From NCBI GenBank assembly GCA_965226695.1, contig OZ245405.1, positions 2,480,001 through 2,544,000 on the forward strand: a stretch of 64,000 nt of DNA, in the 5' to 3' direction. The notes under the pieces are model-generated. The model had not been told where the DNA came from and searched no databases. It saw nothing but the letters and a program-made list of their open reading frames with translations. Made by a program: the position numbers and the translations under genes. This DNA comes from CATOSD01 sp965226695 (GTDB taxonomy: Bacteria > Chloroflexota > Dehalococcoidia > Lucifugimonadales > CATOSD01). The first letter of the stretch is position 1, and each line of letters starts with the position of its first letter. Positions 33,516 to 42,654 of the stretch are shown here, piece by piece.

Positions 33516-33983
33516 ATGCGTGCATTCCTCACGTTGATGCCAATCGTCGGTCTCACCCTCTCCGTGGTTGCCTGCCAGGAGCCTGCAGGACCGCAGGACC
33601 GCGAACCTGATAAGGCGAACGCGGCGGAATACACAAAATTCCTGGTAGGGGATGCCGTCGGCAGATACGAATCGGAAGGACTCGACGCCACTGTCGCCTA
33701 CTACAACACGAGGGAGAGCGTGGACGGCCAGTGGTACGTCTTCATCGTCGACGGAGGCGGCTATACGATAGCCCACCACAACCCGGACTTCAGGAATCGG
33801 GACCCAAGCCTGCGCGTGGACGCCACGGGGCACTTCTACGGCGACGAGCTGCTGGGCGCCACCGAGTCGGGGCGCTGGGTCGACTACGTGCTGCCCAACC
33901 CGGAGACGGGAGAGAACCGCCAGAAGCACACCTGGATTGTGCGGCATGACGGACTGCTCTTCGCATCGGGCTGGTACGAGTAG
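33516..33983 (+). CDS. Lipoprotein with a single Cache-like domain
   Basis: A 155-residue exported lipoprotein. Residues 1-20 are a hydrophobic signal with lipobox LSVVAC, so Cys20 would be lipidated. After a Pro/Asp-rich spacer comes a Cache-like sensor core: LDATVAYYNTRESVDGQWY and VFIVDGGGYTIAHHNPDF, then GRWVDYVLPNPETGE and ending HDGLLFASGWYE. Cache domains bind small ligands in receptors; here the domain stands alone without kinase or chemoreceptor parts, so it may be a periplasmic binding component. It precedes the PfkB gene by 6 nt. Confidence 0.75.
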   Translation: MRAFLTLMPIVGLTLSVVACQEPAGPQDREPDKANAAEYTKFLVGDAVGRYESEGLDATVAYYNTRESVDGQWYVFIVDGGGYTIAHHNPDFRNRDPSLRVDATGHFYGDELLGATESGRWVDYVLPNPETGENRQKHTWIVRHDGLLFASGWYE

Positions 33984-33989
33984 CACGGA

Positions 33990-34937
33990 ATGACTACACG
34001 GCCTTCCAGAGTCTCGCCACTCGTGTTAGGCGGGGATGTAGTCTGCTTTGGGTTCCTGACCCACAGCCTGCTCCTCACCGTCGATAGCCTCCCGCCCGCG
34101 AATGGCGGCGTACCGCTGAAGGACTCCATCGAAACCGTGGGGGACGACGCGGCGATTGTCGCGAGCATCCTCGCCAACTGGCGCGTACCGGCCAGGCTCA
34201 TATCCTCCCCTTTCGGGAATGACTACTACGGTCAGAGAGTCATGGAGCAGCTCGAGAGGTGGGGAGTGGACGTTCGGCAGCGACTTGTAGAGGGATTCGA
34301 GACGCCACTGGAAGTCGCCATCCTGGATGCCACTGGTGGCCGCACGTACTTCCAGCGACGCGAGCCTTCCGCCCTGGCCGCGCTGAAGGCGCCAAGTCCG
34401 GCTGAGCTGTCAGATGCAAGTCTTCTCTACGTCGACTGGTACGACGGCCCAGGCGTCCTGGCGGCAATGGAGACAGCCTCTTCCGTCGGCGTGCCAGTCT
34501 TCCTCAACCTGGAGTCCCGGTACAAAGCGGAGCGTTCCCTTCCGGACCTGCTTCGCCACGCAAGGGTCTGCCAGGTATCCTTGGACGAACCGGAGGCGTC
34601 TGGCAGCCCCTACGACGCCGCACGATCCCTGATCGACAAGGGGATAGAGACCGTTCTGGTAACCCTGGGCGACCGCGGCTGCCTCGCTGCGCGGGGAAGC
34701 CGGGCCTACCGGGTCAGACCTCCGAAGATAGCAGTTGTTGACTGCTACGGCGCCGGCGCGGCGTTCTCGGCCGGCGCCATCTACGGCCTGCGGGTGGGAT
34801 GGCCGCTGGAGCACGTGGCCCGGTTCGCCACCGCCTACTCGGGGCTGAAGTGCGAGGTGGCCGGAATTGCCGGACTGTCCACAAGCGAGATCGAGGCTAC
34901 CGCCGCAACGTTGGAGGCTGAGGAGCACTTCTTGTGA
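33990..34937 (+). CDS. PfkB-family protein lacking the catalytic Asp
   Basis: A 315-residue PfkB/ribokinase-fold protein. Conserved parts are the N-terminal NGGVPLKDSIETVGDD, the Gly-rich nucleotide region VTLGDRGCLAARG and the anion hole DCYGAGAAFSAG at residues 251-262. In active kinases that last motif is DTxGAGD; here Ala257 replaces the catalytic Asp. The fold should still bind nucleoside or sugar, but phosphoryl transfer is doubtful. It starts 6 nt after the Cache lipoprotein and is followed by a phosphotriesterase-like gene with its own -10 box. Confidence 0.8.
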   Translation: MTTRPSRVSPLVLGGDVVCFGFLTHSLLLTVDSLPPANGGVPLKDSIETVGDDAAIVASILANWRVPARLISSPFGNDYYGQRVMEQLERWGVDVRQRLVEGFETPLEVAILDATGGRTYFQRREPSALAALKAPSPAELSDASLLYVDWYDGPGVLAAMETASSVGVPVFLNLESRYKAERSLPDLLRHARVCQVSLDEPEASGSPYDAARSLIDKGIETVLVTLGDRGCLAARGSRAYRVRPPKIAVVDCYGAGAAFSAGAIYGLRVGWPLEHVARFATAYSGLKCEVAGIAGLSTSEIEATAATLEAEEHFL

Positions 34938-34982
34938 CCCGCAAAGTCCGGTTGCATCGCCGTAGACTCAATCCAACGCCTG

Positions 34983-34988
34983 TATAAT
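34983..34988 (+). promoter_or_regulatory. Perfect -10 box before the phosphotriesterase-like gene
   Basis: TATAAT lies 55 nt upstream of the ATG at 35043. No convincing -35 is seen at 16-19 nt, so an activator or weak promoter is likely. Confidence 0.4.
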
Positions 34989-35042
34989 TCGGCGAAAGAT
35001 AGACCCGCAGACAATACCGAACGAACCGGCCGGAGGTGTCGT

Positions 35043-36002
35043 ATGGCGACCATAAACTCGGTTCTGGGACCACTGGATACGGCGGACCTGGGGTTCACGC
35101 TTCCCCATGAGCACCTGATCGATTCGTCCGCAGGCATCCGGGTCAGTTACTACGAGTTGGAGTTCCGCGACAGGGCCCTGGACATGGCCATGGAGTCCTT
35201 CAACGAGGCCAAGGCGGGCGGAGTCGACACCGTCGTCGAGGTTTCACCCATGGACTTGGGCCGGGACGTCGTTCTCATGAAAGAGGTCTCGGAACGGACC
35301 GGGGTGCAGTTCATCTGCTGCACCGGCTGCTGGCTGGACATTCCGAGGAGCTTCTGGGGCAGGGACAAGGACTTCATCGCAGACCTCTGGGTCCGGGAAA
35401 TCGAGCAGGGTATCGACGGCACGGAGATCAGGGCCGGAATCATCAAGGTGGCCACCAGCGACCCCATTACCGAGAATGAAGGGCTGATGTTGAGAGTGTC
35501 CGCACGGACGCACCTGCGCACCGGTGTCCCAATCTCGACCCACACGCCGACAAACTCGCGGATAGGCGAGGAGCAGGTGCGAATCCTGAAGGAGGAGGGG
35601 GTCGAGCCGCACCAGATATACGTGGGGCACATCAGCAACACTCTCGACCCGGACTACCACCGGGAGTTGGCCCGGCTCGGCGTCTGGCTTGGCTGGGACA
35701 TCAACGGCCCCTTCGGCAGCCCCGACCTCCCTCCGTGGCAGCAGCGGACCGATTATCTGAAGGAAAGGCTGGACGAGGGCCTGGCCTCCAGCTTCATGTT
35801 GTCCCACGACTGGAACATTGTGCTTTCCCGCATCAGCTCGTCGGGGATGTCCAGCAGAGAACAGAACCCGGACGGATACCTGTGGCTGAGCCGCGCCGTG
35901 ATCCCCAGGTTGATGGAGACGGGGGTCTCTAAGGCCGTCATCGATCGGATGATGATCGACAACCCGAGGAGATACTTCGAGGGCGTGCGCCCGTCCGACT
36001 GA
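35043..36002 (+). CDS. Phosphotriesterase-family metal hydrolase
   Basis: A 319-residue TIM-barrel amidohydrolase of the PTE/lactonase-like family. Binuclear metal ligands can be placed: HxH in TLPHEHLIDS, the bridging Lys in RAGIIKVATSD, His in VPISTHTPTN, His in IYVGHISNT, and Asp in SFMLSHDWN. GGAGG precedes the ATG by 8 nt. Family members act as lactonases or organophosphate hydrolases. The upstream PfkB-like gene is co-oriented but separated by 105 nt. Confidence 0.88.
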   Translation: MATINSVLGPLDTADLGFTLPHEHLIDSSAGIRVSYYELEFRDRALDMAMESFNEAKAGGVDTVVEVSPMDLGRDVVLMKEVSERTGVQFICCTGCWLDIPRSFWGRDKDFIADLWVREIEQGIDGTEIRAGIIKVATSDPITENEGLMLRVSARTHLRTGVPISTHTPTNSRIGEEQVRILKEEGVEPHQIYVGHISNTLDPDYHRELARLGVWLGWDINGPFGSPDLPPWQQRTDYLKERLDEGLASSFMLSHDWNIVLSRISSSGMSSREQNPDGYLWLSRAVIPRLMETGVSKAVIDRMMIDNPRRYFEGVRPSD

Positions 36003-36053
36003 CCCGACAACTTCGGCTGCTCTTCCCTGTGCCGGCGGTCGGACCGCCTCCCG

Positions 36054-37991
36054 CTATGGGAGATTGTCGATGGGCACCGGCTCTACAGGTTCGGCAAGCT
36101 CGAACCGGAACACCCTGGAGTAAAAGTACAGCTCCGCGTCCAGCGCGCGCCGGATGGCGGACGCGCTGCGGAAGCCGTGCTGCTCGCCTTCGAACGCCAC
36201 GTAGGCCACGGGCAGCCCCATCTGCCGCAGCGCTTCCACCATCATCTCGGCCTGGTTGGGCGGCACGACCTTGTCCTCCAGGCCCTGGAACAGGATGATA
36301 GGACAGGACAGCCGCTCGGTGTGGTGTATTGGCGAACGCTCGACGTAGAGGTCCTCTCTCTCGGGGTATGGGCCAATCATGGTGTCCAGGTAGCGGGACT
36401 CGAACTTGTGGGTGTCCTCCGCCAGGGCCGCCAAGTCGCTGATTCCGTAGTAGCTCGCTCCCGCCCTGAAGACGTCGCGGAAGGTTAGCGCCGAGAGCGT
36501 GGTGTATCCGCCCGCGCTGCCTCCCCTGATCGCGGTCCTGTCCGCGTCCACGTCGCCCCGCGCCGCCAGAAAGCGCGCTCCGTTGGCGCAGTCGTCCACG
36601 TCCACCACGCCCCACTGGCCGTTGAGCCGCCGCCTGTACTCCGTGCCGTAGCCGGTGCTGCCGCCGTAGTTGACGTCGAGCAGCGCGAAACCGCGGCTCG
36701 TCCAGTACTGGACGCCCAGATTCAGCGTCGTCGATGTCGTTCCCGTCGGCCCTCCATGGCTTATCACCAGCAGGGGCGGCCTCTCTCCCGGGGGCGGGTC
36801 GTAGTCCTGGTTCCGCGGAGGGTAGAAGAACGCATAGGCCGTCAGACCGTCACCGGTGGGAAACTCGACAGCCTCCGGGCTGGAGATGTAACCCTGATCG
36901 ACCGTGACGTCGCTCGAGCTGCGCAGCGTCTCGGTCTGCCCGGTCGCCAGCGCGTGCAGAATCAGCGACTCGGGCATCGACGGCGAGCCCGCCCCGAACA
37001 AGACCAGGCCGGACGAAACCCTCAGCCCGGACCTCGTTATCTCAGTAAACGGCGTGGGCACTCTCTGAAGCGTGAGCGCCTCGGTGTCCAGGTCGGCGAC
37101 GTGCCACGTGCCACGCTGGTTGTAGGCACAGATGACGCGCCCGGCGGACGCGAAGCCGTAGGTGGACATTCCGAGTCCCCACTGGGGCACGCCGAACTCG
37201 GCTTCCATGCGCAACACCGACTCCACCTGTCCGCCGCGCCAGCGGTGCAGGTTCCACCAGCCCGACCTGTCGGACACGAAGTACAGTGTGCCGTCGGGAG
37301 ACCACTCCGGCTGAAATATCGACTCATCGGGGCCGCCCGCCACCAGCGCCGGCGCGCCTAGTCCGCCTTCCGCGTCCAGCTCGGCCATCCAGAGCTCGGT
37401 CCCATCCCAGGGCATGTTGGGGTGATTCCACGCAAGCCACGCGAGTCGTGTTCCATCCCCGCTGATGCGCGGGGAGGAGTAGAAGCTGTTGCCGGACACG
37501 AGCACGCGGGCGGCGCCGCTCCTGAGATCAACGCTCACGACGGCGTTGACAGGCTCCCGCCAGGTCGAGGTGTGGTCTTCCCGCACGCACACCATTCGGT
37601 TGTGGGCCACGTCGATAACGCCGTCGGCGTAGCGCATGTCCATCGCGGCCGTAATCGGCGACGGCGATTCGCCAGGCCGTTGTCGATAGAGGCGCTGGTC
37701 GGCGTAGTTCGAGAAGTAGACCACACCTTCCGAGACGGCGAAGTCCCCTCCGCCGTACTCGTGCACGGTGGTCCGCACGTTGAAGTCGCGCGGGGTCAGC
37801 TCGCTGGTCCGGCCATCGGGCGTCCTGCGCACAATCACGTTGCGGCCGCCCTCGGACGCGCGTTGCTCCACCCAGTACACGTCCTCGCCGTCGATCGCGG
37901 TCTGTCCGATTCCGGTCGTCCCGGAAGCGATGAGTTCGGACGTGATGGGCGATTTCCATGAGCCGTAAGGCGCTATCCTCGAATCGGCCAC
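36054..37991 (-). CDS. S9 prolyl-oligopeptidase-family peptidase
   Basis: A 645-residue serine peptidase. An N-terminal beta-propeller of about 380 residues shows WSPDG and SGDGTRLAWL blades; the C-terminal alpha/beta hydrolase has the nucleophile in IRGGSAGGYTTLSAL, an Asp in FQGLEDKVVPPNQ and the His in EGEQHGFRS. Start is GTG at 37991 with AGGAGG 6-7 nt upstream, which is better than the longer frame from 38048. No signal peptide is visible, so it probably cleaves peptides in the cytoplasm. It lies downstream of the tyrosine-phosphatase gene. Confidence 0.9.
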   Translation of the reverse strand: MADSRIAPYGSWKSPITSELIASGTTGIGQTAIDGEDVYWVEQRASEGGRNVIVRRTPDGRTSELTPRDFNVRTTVHEYGGGDFAVSEGVVYFSNYADQRLYRQRPGESPSPITAAMDMRYADGVIDVAHNRMVCVREDHTSTWREPVNAVVSVDLRSGAARVLVSGNSFYSSPRISGDGTRLAWLAWNHPNMPWDGTELWMAELDAEGGLGAPALVAGGPDESIFQPEWSPDGTLYFVSDRSGWWNLHRWRGGQVESVLRMEAEFGVPQWGLGMSTYGFASAGRVICAYNQRGTWHVADLDTEALTLQRVPTPFTEITRSGLRVSSGLVLFGAGSPSMPESLILHALATGQTETLRSSSDVTVDQGYISSPEAVEFPTGDGLTAYAFFYPPRNQDYDPPPGERPPLLVISHGGPTGTTSTTLNLGVQYWTSRGFALLDVNYGGSTGYGTEYRRRLNGQWGVVDVDDCANGARFLAARGDVDADRTAIRGGSAGGYTTLSALTFRDVFRAGASYYGISDLAALAEDTHKFESRYLDTMIGPYPEREDLYVERSPIHHTERLSCPIILFQGLEDKVVPPNQAEMMVEALRQMGLPVAYVAFEGEQHGFRSASAIRRALDAELYFYSRVFRFELAEPVEPVPIDNLP

Positions 37992-38031
37992 GACTGGCCT
38001 CCTTTCCTGTCCTGCCGGTCCCGGCGGGCGG

Positions 38032-38805
38032 TCACGCGAGCAGAGCATTTTCCAGGCTGCGTATCAGGGCGGCATCGCCGCCGTGCCGCTCCACGTAGGC
38101 CCGCATACCGCCGTATCTGAGGCTCAACGTGGCCAGCACGTGCTCCATGGTCTCCGGGCGTGAGTCGTAGGTGTAGGGTGGAAGGTCGCTATAACGGCTC
38201 GACTGCGAGTCGCGCTCGGACTCCCACCAGTGGTCTAGCAGCCCCGGCATGTATCGCGCGGTGAGGGCGTAGTCCCTCACGATGTCCTCGTCTTTCACGC
38301 CGAGGACTCCCAGCAACACCGCGGCTACGAGGCCGGTGCGGTCCTTGCCGGCGGAGCAGTGAACCACACCCGGCAGAGCGCCCGGCTCGGCGATTCTCCT
38401 CAGGACCTGCACGATGCCTTCACCGTAGCGGGGTTGCTCCAGCCGGCGCAGATACTCCTCCGACATCGCCACCAACGGGGAGGGACCGCCGCTGTCCTCC
38501 GGAGCGTCGCCGTCGTCAATCAGCGGAACGTTGTAGTAGCGCGCCGGCGGCCTCGCGAGCGGGCCGTCGTCGTTTCTCACGGCCACTCCTGGCTGGCGCA
38601 GGTCGATCACGGTCTTCACGCCGAGCTCGCCTCTCGCCCGCGCGGCGTCGGCGTCGGTCATCTTGTGAATCTCGCTGCTGCGGTAGAGCCTGCGCCAGGC
38701 GGTGACATTCCCGCGGCGCGTACTGTAGCCGCCCAGGTCGCGGAAGTTGAAGCAGCCCTCGAATGCGATGTGGCGTTGTTCGAAGTCTGTGGTCATGGGC
38801 GCCAC
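38032..38805 (-). CDS. Tyrosine phosphatase-like protein (Y_phosphatase3)
   Basis: A 257-residue phosphatase of the PTP-like family common in bacteria. The N-terminal FNFRDLGGYSTRRGN and the P-loop VVHCSAGKDRTGLVAA, with catalytic Cys and Arg, are intact. The start GTG at 38805 has GAGG 7 nt upstream; an ATG at 38796 is a close alternative. Such enzymes dephosphorylate protein tyrosine, phosphoinositides or small molecules. It follows the YciI-like gene by 8 nt. Confidence 0.9.
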   Translation of the reverse strand: MAPMTTDFEQRHIAFEGCFNFRDLGGYSTRRGNVTAWRRLYRSSEIHKMTDADAARARGELGVKTVIDLRQPGVAVRNDDGPLARPPARYYNVPLIDDGDAPEDSGGPSPLVAMSEEYLRRLEQPRYGEGIVQVLRRIAEPGALPGVVHCSAGKDRTGLVAAVLLGVLGVKDEDIVRDYALTARYMPGLLDHWWESERDSQSSRYSDLPPYTYDSRPETMEHVLATLSLRYGGMRAYVERHGGDAALIRSLENALLA

Positions 38806-38813
38806 GTCGTGCC

Positions 38814-39239
38814 TCAGCCGCCGGCAGTCCTCTCCCTGAGACGCTCCTCTTGTTGCTCCGCAAGCTCAGGGGTCAGCGCATCGCCGAAGTCGGCAGCCTC
38901 GTACATCGGACGGATCTCGATCTCACTCGGTCCTGGCATCGGATTGGGGCAGCGTTTGACCCACTCCACCGCCTTGTCCATATCCCTGACTTCCCACAGC
39001 CAGAATCCCGCGACCAGCTCCCCAGTCTGTGCGAATGGCCCGTCGCTTACTGTGCGGCCCGGCCCGTCGAATGAAACGCGCTTTCCCTCCGACGAGGGCT
39101 TGAGCCCCTCTCCAGCCAGCAGTACGCCGGCGTTCGCCAGCTCTTCGTTGAAGCGACCCATCGCCTCCATCAGCTCGGTCGAGGGCATGGTGCCCGCTTC
39201 GCTGTCTACAGTCGCCTTGACCAACACAATCACACGCAT
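38814..39239 (-). CDS. YciI-like (DGPF) protein
   Basis: A 141-residue protein with the YCII-related fold. The phrases MRVIVLVKATVDSEAG, RFNEELANAGVLLAGEGL, TVSDGPFAQTGELVAGFW (the DGPF mark) and CPNPMPGPSEIEIRPMYE are all family features. Its function is unknown; in some bacteria it lies near ECF sigma factors, but none is here. It likely forms an operon with the phosphatase, 8 nt downstream. Confidence 0.88.
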   Translation of the reverse strand: MRVIVLVKATVDSEAGTMPSTELMEAMGRFNEELANAGVLLAGEGLKPSSEGKRVSFDGPGRTVSDGPFAQTGELVAGFWLWEVRDMDKAVEWVKRCPNPMPGPSEIEIRPMYEAADFGDALTPELAEQQEERLRERTAGG

Positions 39240-39469
39240 AAACCAGACCTTTCAATTCAGTGTACTCCAACAGTGTACACGCCGAGAGTACTCCCGTTAA
39301 GCAATAGGAATCACAGAAATCCTTGGGCAGCGGGTCGCCGAACGGGGCCGGCAATTTGAAACGGTGTTTAGCCGAAAGTGGCATAATGAAGTCGAGCGAG
39401 GGCAGGGCAGCGACGGGGAGGCCATCCAGACTGCGATCCGGCGCCTGGGCCGAACAGAAAGGACTTACT

Positions 39470-40030
39470 TTGCGATACATTCACCGAAACGAATGGATTG
39501 CTTACGGCCTGCTGGTTGTGGCCGCGGTGGCGGTATCGGTGCCGCTGTTCCCGTACGGGTGGCACACTTTCCTGCACATCGCAGGGGCGGTGGTCTTCCT
39601 CGGCAACATCGTCGTCACCGCCGCGTGGATGCTGATGGCCGAGAGGTCGCGGAGTCTCCACGTCATACACTTCTCCGCGAAGGCCGTCATCCGCGCCGAC
39701 CTGCTGTTCACCCTGCCCGGCGTGCTCCTCATTCTCTTGAATGGGTTTGCCATGGTGCTGGCCCGCTGGGGCGGCTGGGGCGCATTTCACGAGGTGTCCT
39801 GGATCTCGCTCGCCCTGGCGCTGTTCACGATGTCCGGGGTCGTATGGGTGGGAATACTCATCCCGGTCCAGCACCGCATGGCCGTGTTCTCCGACCCGTC
39901 AACCTACGAGGAGGAGCCACCTCCGGAGTTCTTCTCGGCGCTGCGCAGGTGGTACTTCTGGGGCGCGATTGCCATTGCCCTGCCGGTCTGCTCGCTCTAC
40001 CTGATGGTCAACAAGCCCGCCTTCGGCTAG
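39470..40030 (+). CDS. DUF2269-like integral membrane protein
   Basis: A 186-residue protein with about five hydrophobic helices and a start region RYIHRNEWIAYGLLV. It resembles DUF2269 (predicted integral membrane) proteins, whose function is unknown. The most likely start is TTG 39470, with AAAGGA 6-7 nt upstream. ATGs at 39323 and 39386 would add a low-complexity lead that does not look like protein. Weak promoter boxes (TTGAAA at 39356, CATAAT at 39382, 20-nt spacing) would also exclude the earlier starts. Confidence 0.7.
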   Translation: MRYIHRNEWIAYGLLVVAAVAVSVPLFPYGWHTFLHIAGAVVFLGNIVVTAAWMLMAERSRSLHVIHFSAKAVIRADLLFTLPGVLLILLNGFAMVLARWGGWGAFHEVSWISLALALFTMSGVVWVGILIPVQHRMAVFSDPSTYEEEPPPEFFSALRRWYFWGAIAIALPVCSLYLMVNKPAFG

Positions 40031-40098
40031 ACGCCCGGCAGATCCATTGGCTTGAGTGCTGAGGCGTATGAAATCAGGTACCGGATCCTTCCCGGAGT

Positions 40099-42051
40099 CT
40101 ACTGAGCCGGCCTGTCCGCGAGGCCCGGTACTTCCTCCTCACCAACTATCACCTGCACCGAAGAGCCTTCGAAGTCGTCTCCAATCGGCTCGAACCTGCC
40201 GCCGAGGCACCGGGCGAGAAACGCCTCGGCGACGGCCATGAAAGACAGGTTGTTTTCCGGACGGGCGAAGCCGTGGCCCTCGTCTGCGTACAGCAGGTAG
40301 GTTACGGGAATCCCCCGTTCCTTCATGGCGTCGACGATCTGGTCGGACTCGGCCTGCTTGACGCGCGGGTCGTTCGCCCCCTGGCCTATCAGCAGCGGGC
40401 GGACGATGTCGTCCACGCGGGAAAGCGGCGATCGCTCGGCGAGGAAGCGCCTACCCTCTGCGGTCGAGTTGTCGCCGACGCGCACGCGGAAGACGTTGAT
40501 CATGGGCGTCCAGTAGGGCGGCACCGTATCCAGAAGCGTGTTCAGATTGGATGGGCCTACGATGTCGACGCCGCAGGCGAACACCTCCGGCGTGAATGTG
40601 AGGCCTACCAGGGTGGCGTACCCGCCATAGCTGCCACCCATGATGGCGACGCGGTCTCGGTCGGCGACTCCCTGTTTAACCGCCCATTCGACGACGTCGA
40701 TGAGGTCGTCGTGCATAGCGCCAGCCCACTCCCGATTCCCGGCGTTGACGAACTGCTTCCCGAGGCCCGTGGAGCCGCGGAAGTTTACGCTTATGGCCGC
40801 ATAGCCGCGGTTTGCAAGCAACTGATGGAGGGGATTGAATCCCCAACTGTCCCTGCCCCAGGGCCCTCCGTGGACAAGCAGCACCGCGGGCAGCGGCTCG
40901 ACGGGAAGGCCGGCCGCCGCGCCCGTAGAGCCGGCGGGCAGCGTGTAGTAGACGACCAGGTCGAGCCCGTCCCTCGACCTGACGACAGCGGCATGCATCG
41001 GGGCGAGAGTCGCCGCTTCCAGGGAAGGCCGGTCGGGGAACAGATAGACCATGTTCCCGGAGTCTCGCTCGTACAGGTAGTATGTCCTGGGTCCGGCGTC
41101 CTTATCGAACCGGACGATCCATCTGGTGTCATCCAGCGAGCGGGAGAGCACGTCAAACTCACCGCCGTCAACGGCGGCGATGCGCTTCAGATCACCGGCT
41201 ATCGAGTCGTCAATGACTTTCCAGGTGACACGGTCGTACTCGAAGGAAACGGCCTGGGGCCTGCGAGTCACCGGATGGGCAATAACATTGGATAGGTCCG
41301 ACCTGGAATCGACCGCCAACTCTGTCGCTTCCCACGTGTCGGTGTCAAGTGCCACCAGCGCAGACGTGTCGCGTCCGCGGCTGTCCAACATGTACAGAAT
41401 GCGGCCCTCCATTTCGAAGTGGAGGGCATGAGTGGTCAGATCGTCTTCGGGGCCTGCTGTGACTGCGGTCTCCCACTCGCCGGATTCGGTCAGCGCGAGG
41501 AAGTTGGCCCCGCCCTCGGGTGTGGGCACATGGGCCAGCCTCGGCCTGAGATCCTGGTCGGTGAGGATTTGGGCGGCCCCGAAGTCGTTTTCGACGACGA
41601 GCTGTGAGTCGCCGGTCAGGATGTTGACCCGGTAGAGGTCGTGGTACTGTGGGTTCCTGCGATTGATGCCGACCAGGACATCGTCTGGGAACCGCTGCGA
41701 GAGGCCAAAGGGGAGGGCACTAACCCCTTCGTAAGGTGTCAGGTCCCTGGTCTGTCCACTCTCGACGTTGACGGTGTACACGTGCCAGTCTTCGTCTCCG
41801 CCGCGGTCCTGGACAAACAGTATGTACGCGGGGTTGTAGGTCCAGCCGTACATCCGAATGCCCCTGTCCGTATCACGGGTAACGGGCCGGGCGGCCTTGA
41901 CGTCATCAGCGGGGCCAGCCCACACGTTCAGCACCCCGTACACGGGGGCCAGATAGGCGACGTTCGCCCCATCGTGACTCAGCATTACTTCGGCGCGCTC
42001 TGGGTTGCCGAACAGGGTCCTTCTCGGAATCAGCTCTGGCTCTTGACTCAC
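40099..42051 (-). CDS. S9-family peptidase (acylaminoacyl-peptidase-like)
   Basis: A 650-residue second S9 serine peptidase, not a close copy of the one at 36054. The propeller half is followed by a hydrolase domain with nucleophile IMGGSYGGYATLVGL, Asp in IGQGANDPRVKQ and His in YADEGHGFARPEN; the oxyanion motif LLVHGGPWGRDSW is present. GTG 42051 has GAGGAG 7-8 nt upstream and yields MSQEPELIPRRTLFG, so the longer frame to 42210 is rejected. No signal peptide is seen. Confidence 0.9.
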   Translation of the reverse strand: MSQEPELIPRRTLFGNPERAEVMLSHDGANVAYLAPVYGVLNVWAGPADDVKAARPVTRDTDRGIRMYGWTYNPAYILFVQDRGGDEDWHVYTVNVESGQTRDLTPYEGVSALPFGLSQRFPDDVLVGINRRNPQYHDLYRVNILTGDSQLVVENDFGAAQILTDQDLRPRLAHVPTPEGGANFLALTESGEWETAVTAGPEDDLTTHALHFEMEGRILYMLDSRGRDTSALVALDTDTWEATELAVDSRSDLSNVIAHPVTRRPQAVSFEYDRVTWKVIDDSIAGDLKRIAAVDGGEFDVLSRSLDDTRWIVRFDKDAGPRTYYLYERDSGNMVYLFPDRPSLEAATLAPMHAAVVRSRDGLDLVVYYTLPAGSTGAAAGLPVEPLPAVLLVHGGPWGRDSWGFNPLHQLLANRGYAAISVNFRGSTGLGKQFVNAGNREWAGAMHDDLIDVVEWAVKQGVADRDRVAIMGGSYGGYATLVGLTFTPEVFACGVDIVGPSNLNTLLDTVPPYWTPMINVFRVRVGDNSTAEGRRFLAERSPLSRVDDIVRPLLIGQGANDPRVKQAESDQIVDAMKERGIPVTYLLYADEGHGFARPENNLSFMAVAEAFLARCLGGRFEPIGDDFEGSSVQVIVGEEEVPGLADRPAQ

Positions 42052-42236
42052 AATGTTCTCCTCTTTCAACTGGGGCAAGTGTAACGCAATGGACGGACAT
42101 GGGTGTACCTGACCCGCGCGCAATGCTGTATCATGACCGGCGGTAGCCCCTTTTTCAGCAGGGCGCCAAAGGTCAAGGTCAAGTCCATCCCTCTCAGCGA
42201 TGATGGACACGCCAAGACAGGCAAGGAGTTATGATA

Positions 42237-42632
42237 ATGGAAGCAACGGAACAGCAAACCGGCCTCAAACCCTACGTGATGCAGAACGTGGGTGACGCCT
42301 CCCAGACTGCCCAGACTCCCGGCATGGTGCGACAGCCGGCGGTTCTGCCCGGTAAGGGTGACACTACAAAGATCTGGATGGGCAAGGTCACCGCAGCGCC
42401 CCGGGAGAAGGGCCCGCCGCACACCCACCTGGAGGCGGAAACCGCGGTCTACGTGCTTCAGGGCCACGTGCGTGTACTGTTCGGGGGGGACTTCGAGGAG
42501 TCGGTCGAGGCAGGGCCCGGCGACTTTCTGTTCGTGCCGGCCCACACTCCGCACATCGAGGAAAACCCCTACGATGAGGAGATGGTGGCCATCCTCTGCC
42601 GGGCGCCCGACAACCTGGTGCAGAACCTCTAG
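42237..42632 (+). CDS. Cupin-domain protein
   Basis: A 131-residue single cupin. The metal-binding first motif reads PPHTHLEAETAVYVLQGHV (His-x-His, Glu, His); the second is GDFLFVPAHTPHIEEN. A lone cupin with this length could be an isomerase, dioxygenase or storage protein; the role is not readable. AAGGAG at 42223-42228 is too close to the ATG at 42231 and fits the ATG at 42237. It is 22 nt upstream of an SDR gene and likely co-transcribed. Confidence 0.85.
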   Translation: MEATEQQTGLKPYVMQNVGDASQTAQTPGMVRQPAVLPGKGDTTKIWMGKVTAAPREKGPPHTHLEAETAVYVLQGHVRVLFGGDFEESVEAGPGDFLFVPAHTPHIEENPYDEEMVAILCRAPDNLVQNL

Positions 42633-42654
42633 GCGCAGGTCGACCGTGGGCCAG

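Noticed and set aside
39323..39469. Earlier ATG starts for the DUF2269-like gene
   Set aside because: The added residues are Gly/Ser/Arg-rich with no homology, while TTG 39470 has AAAGGA in place and begins at the conserved region.
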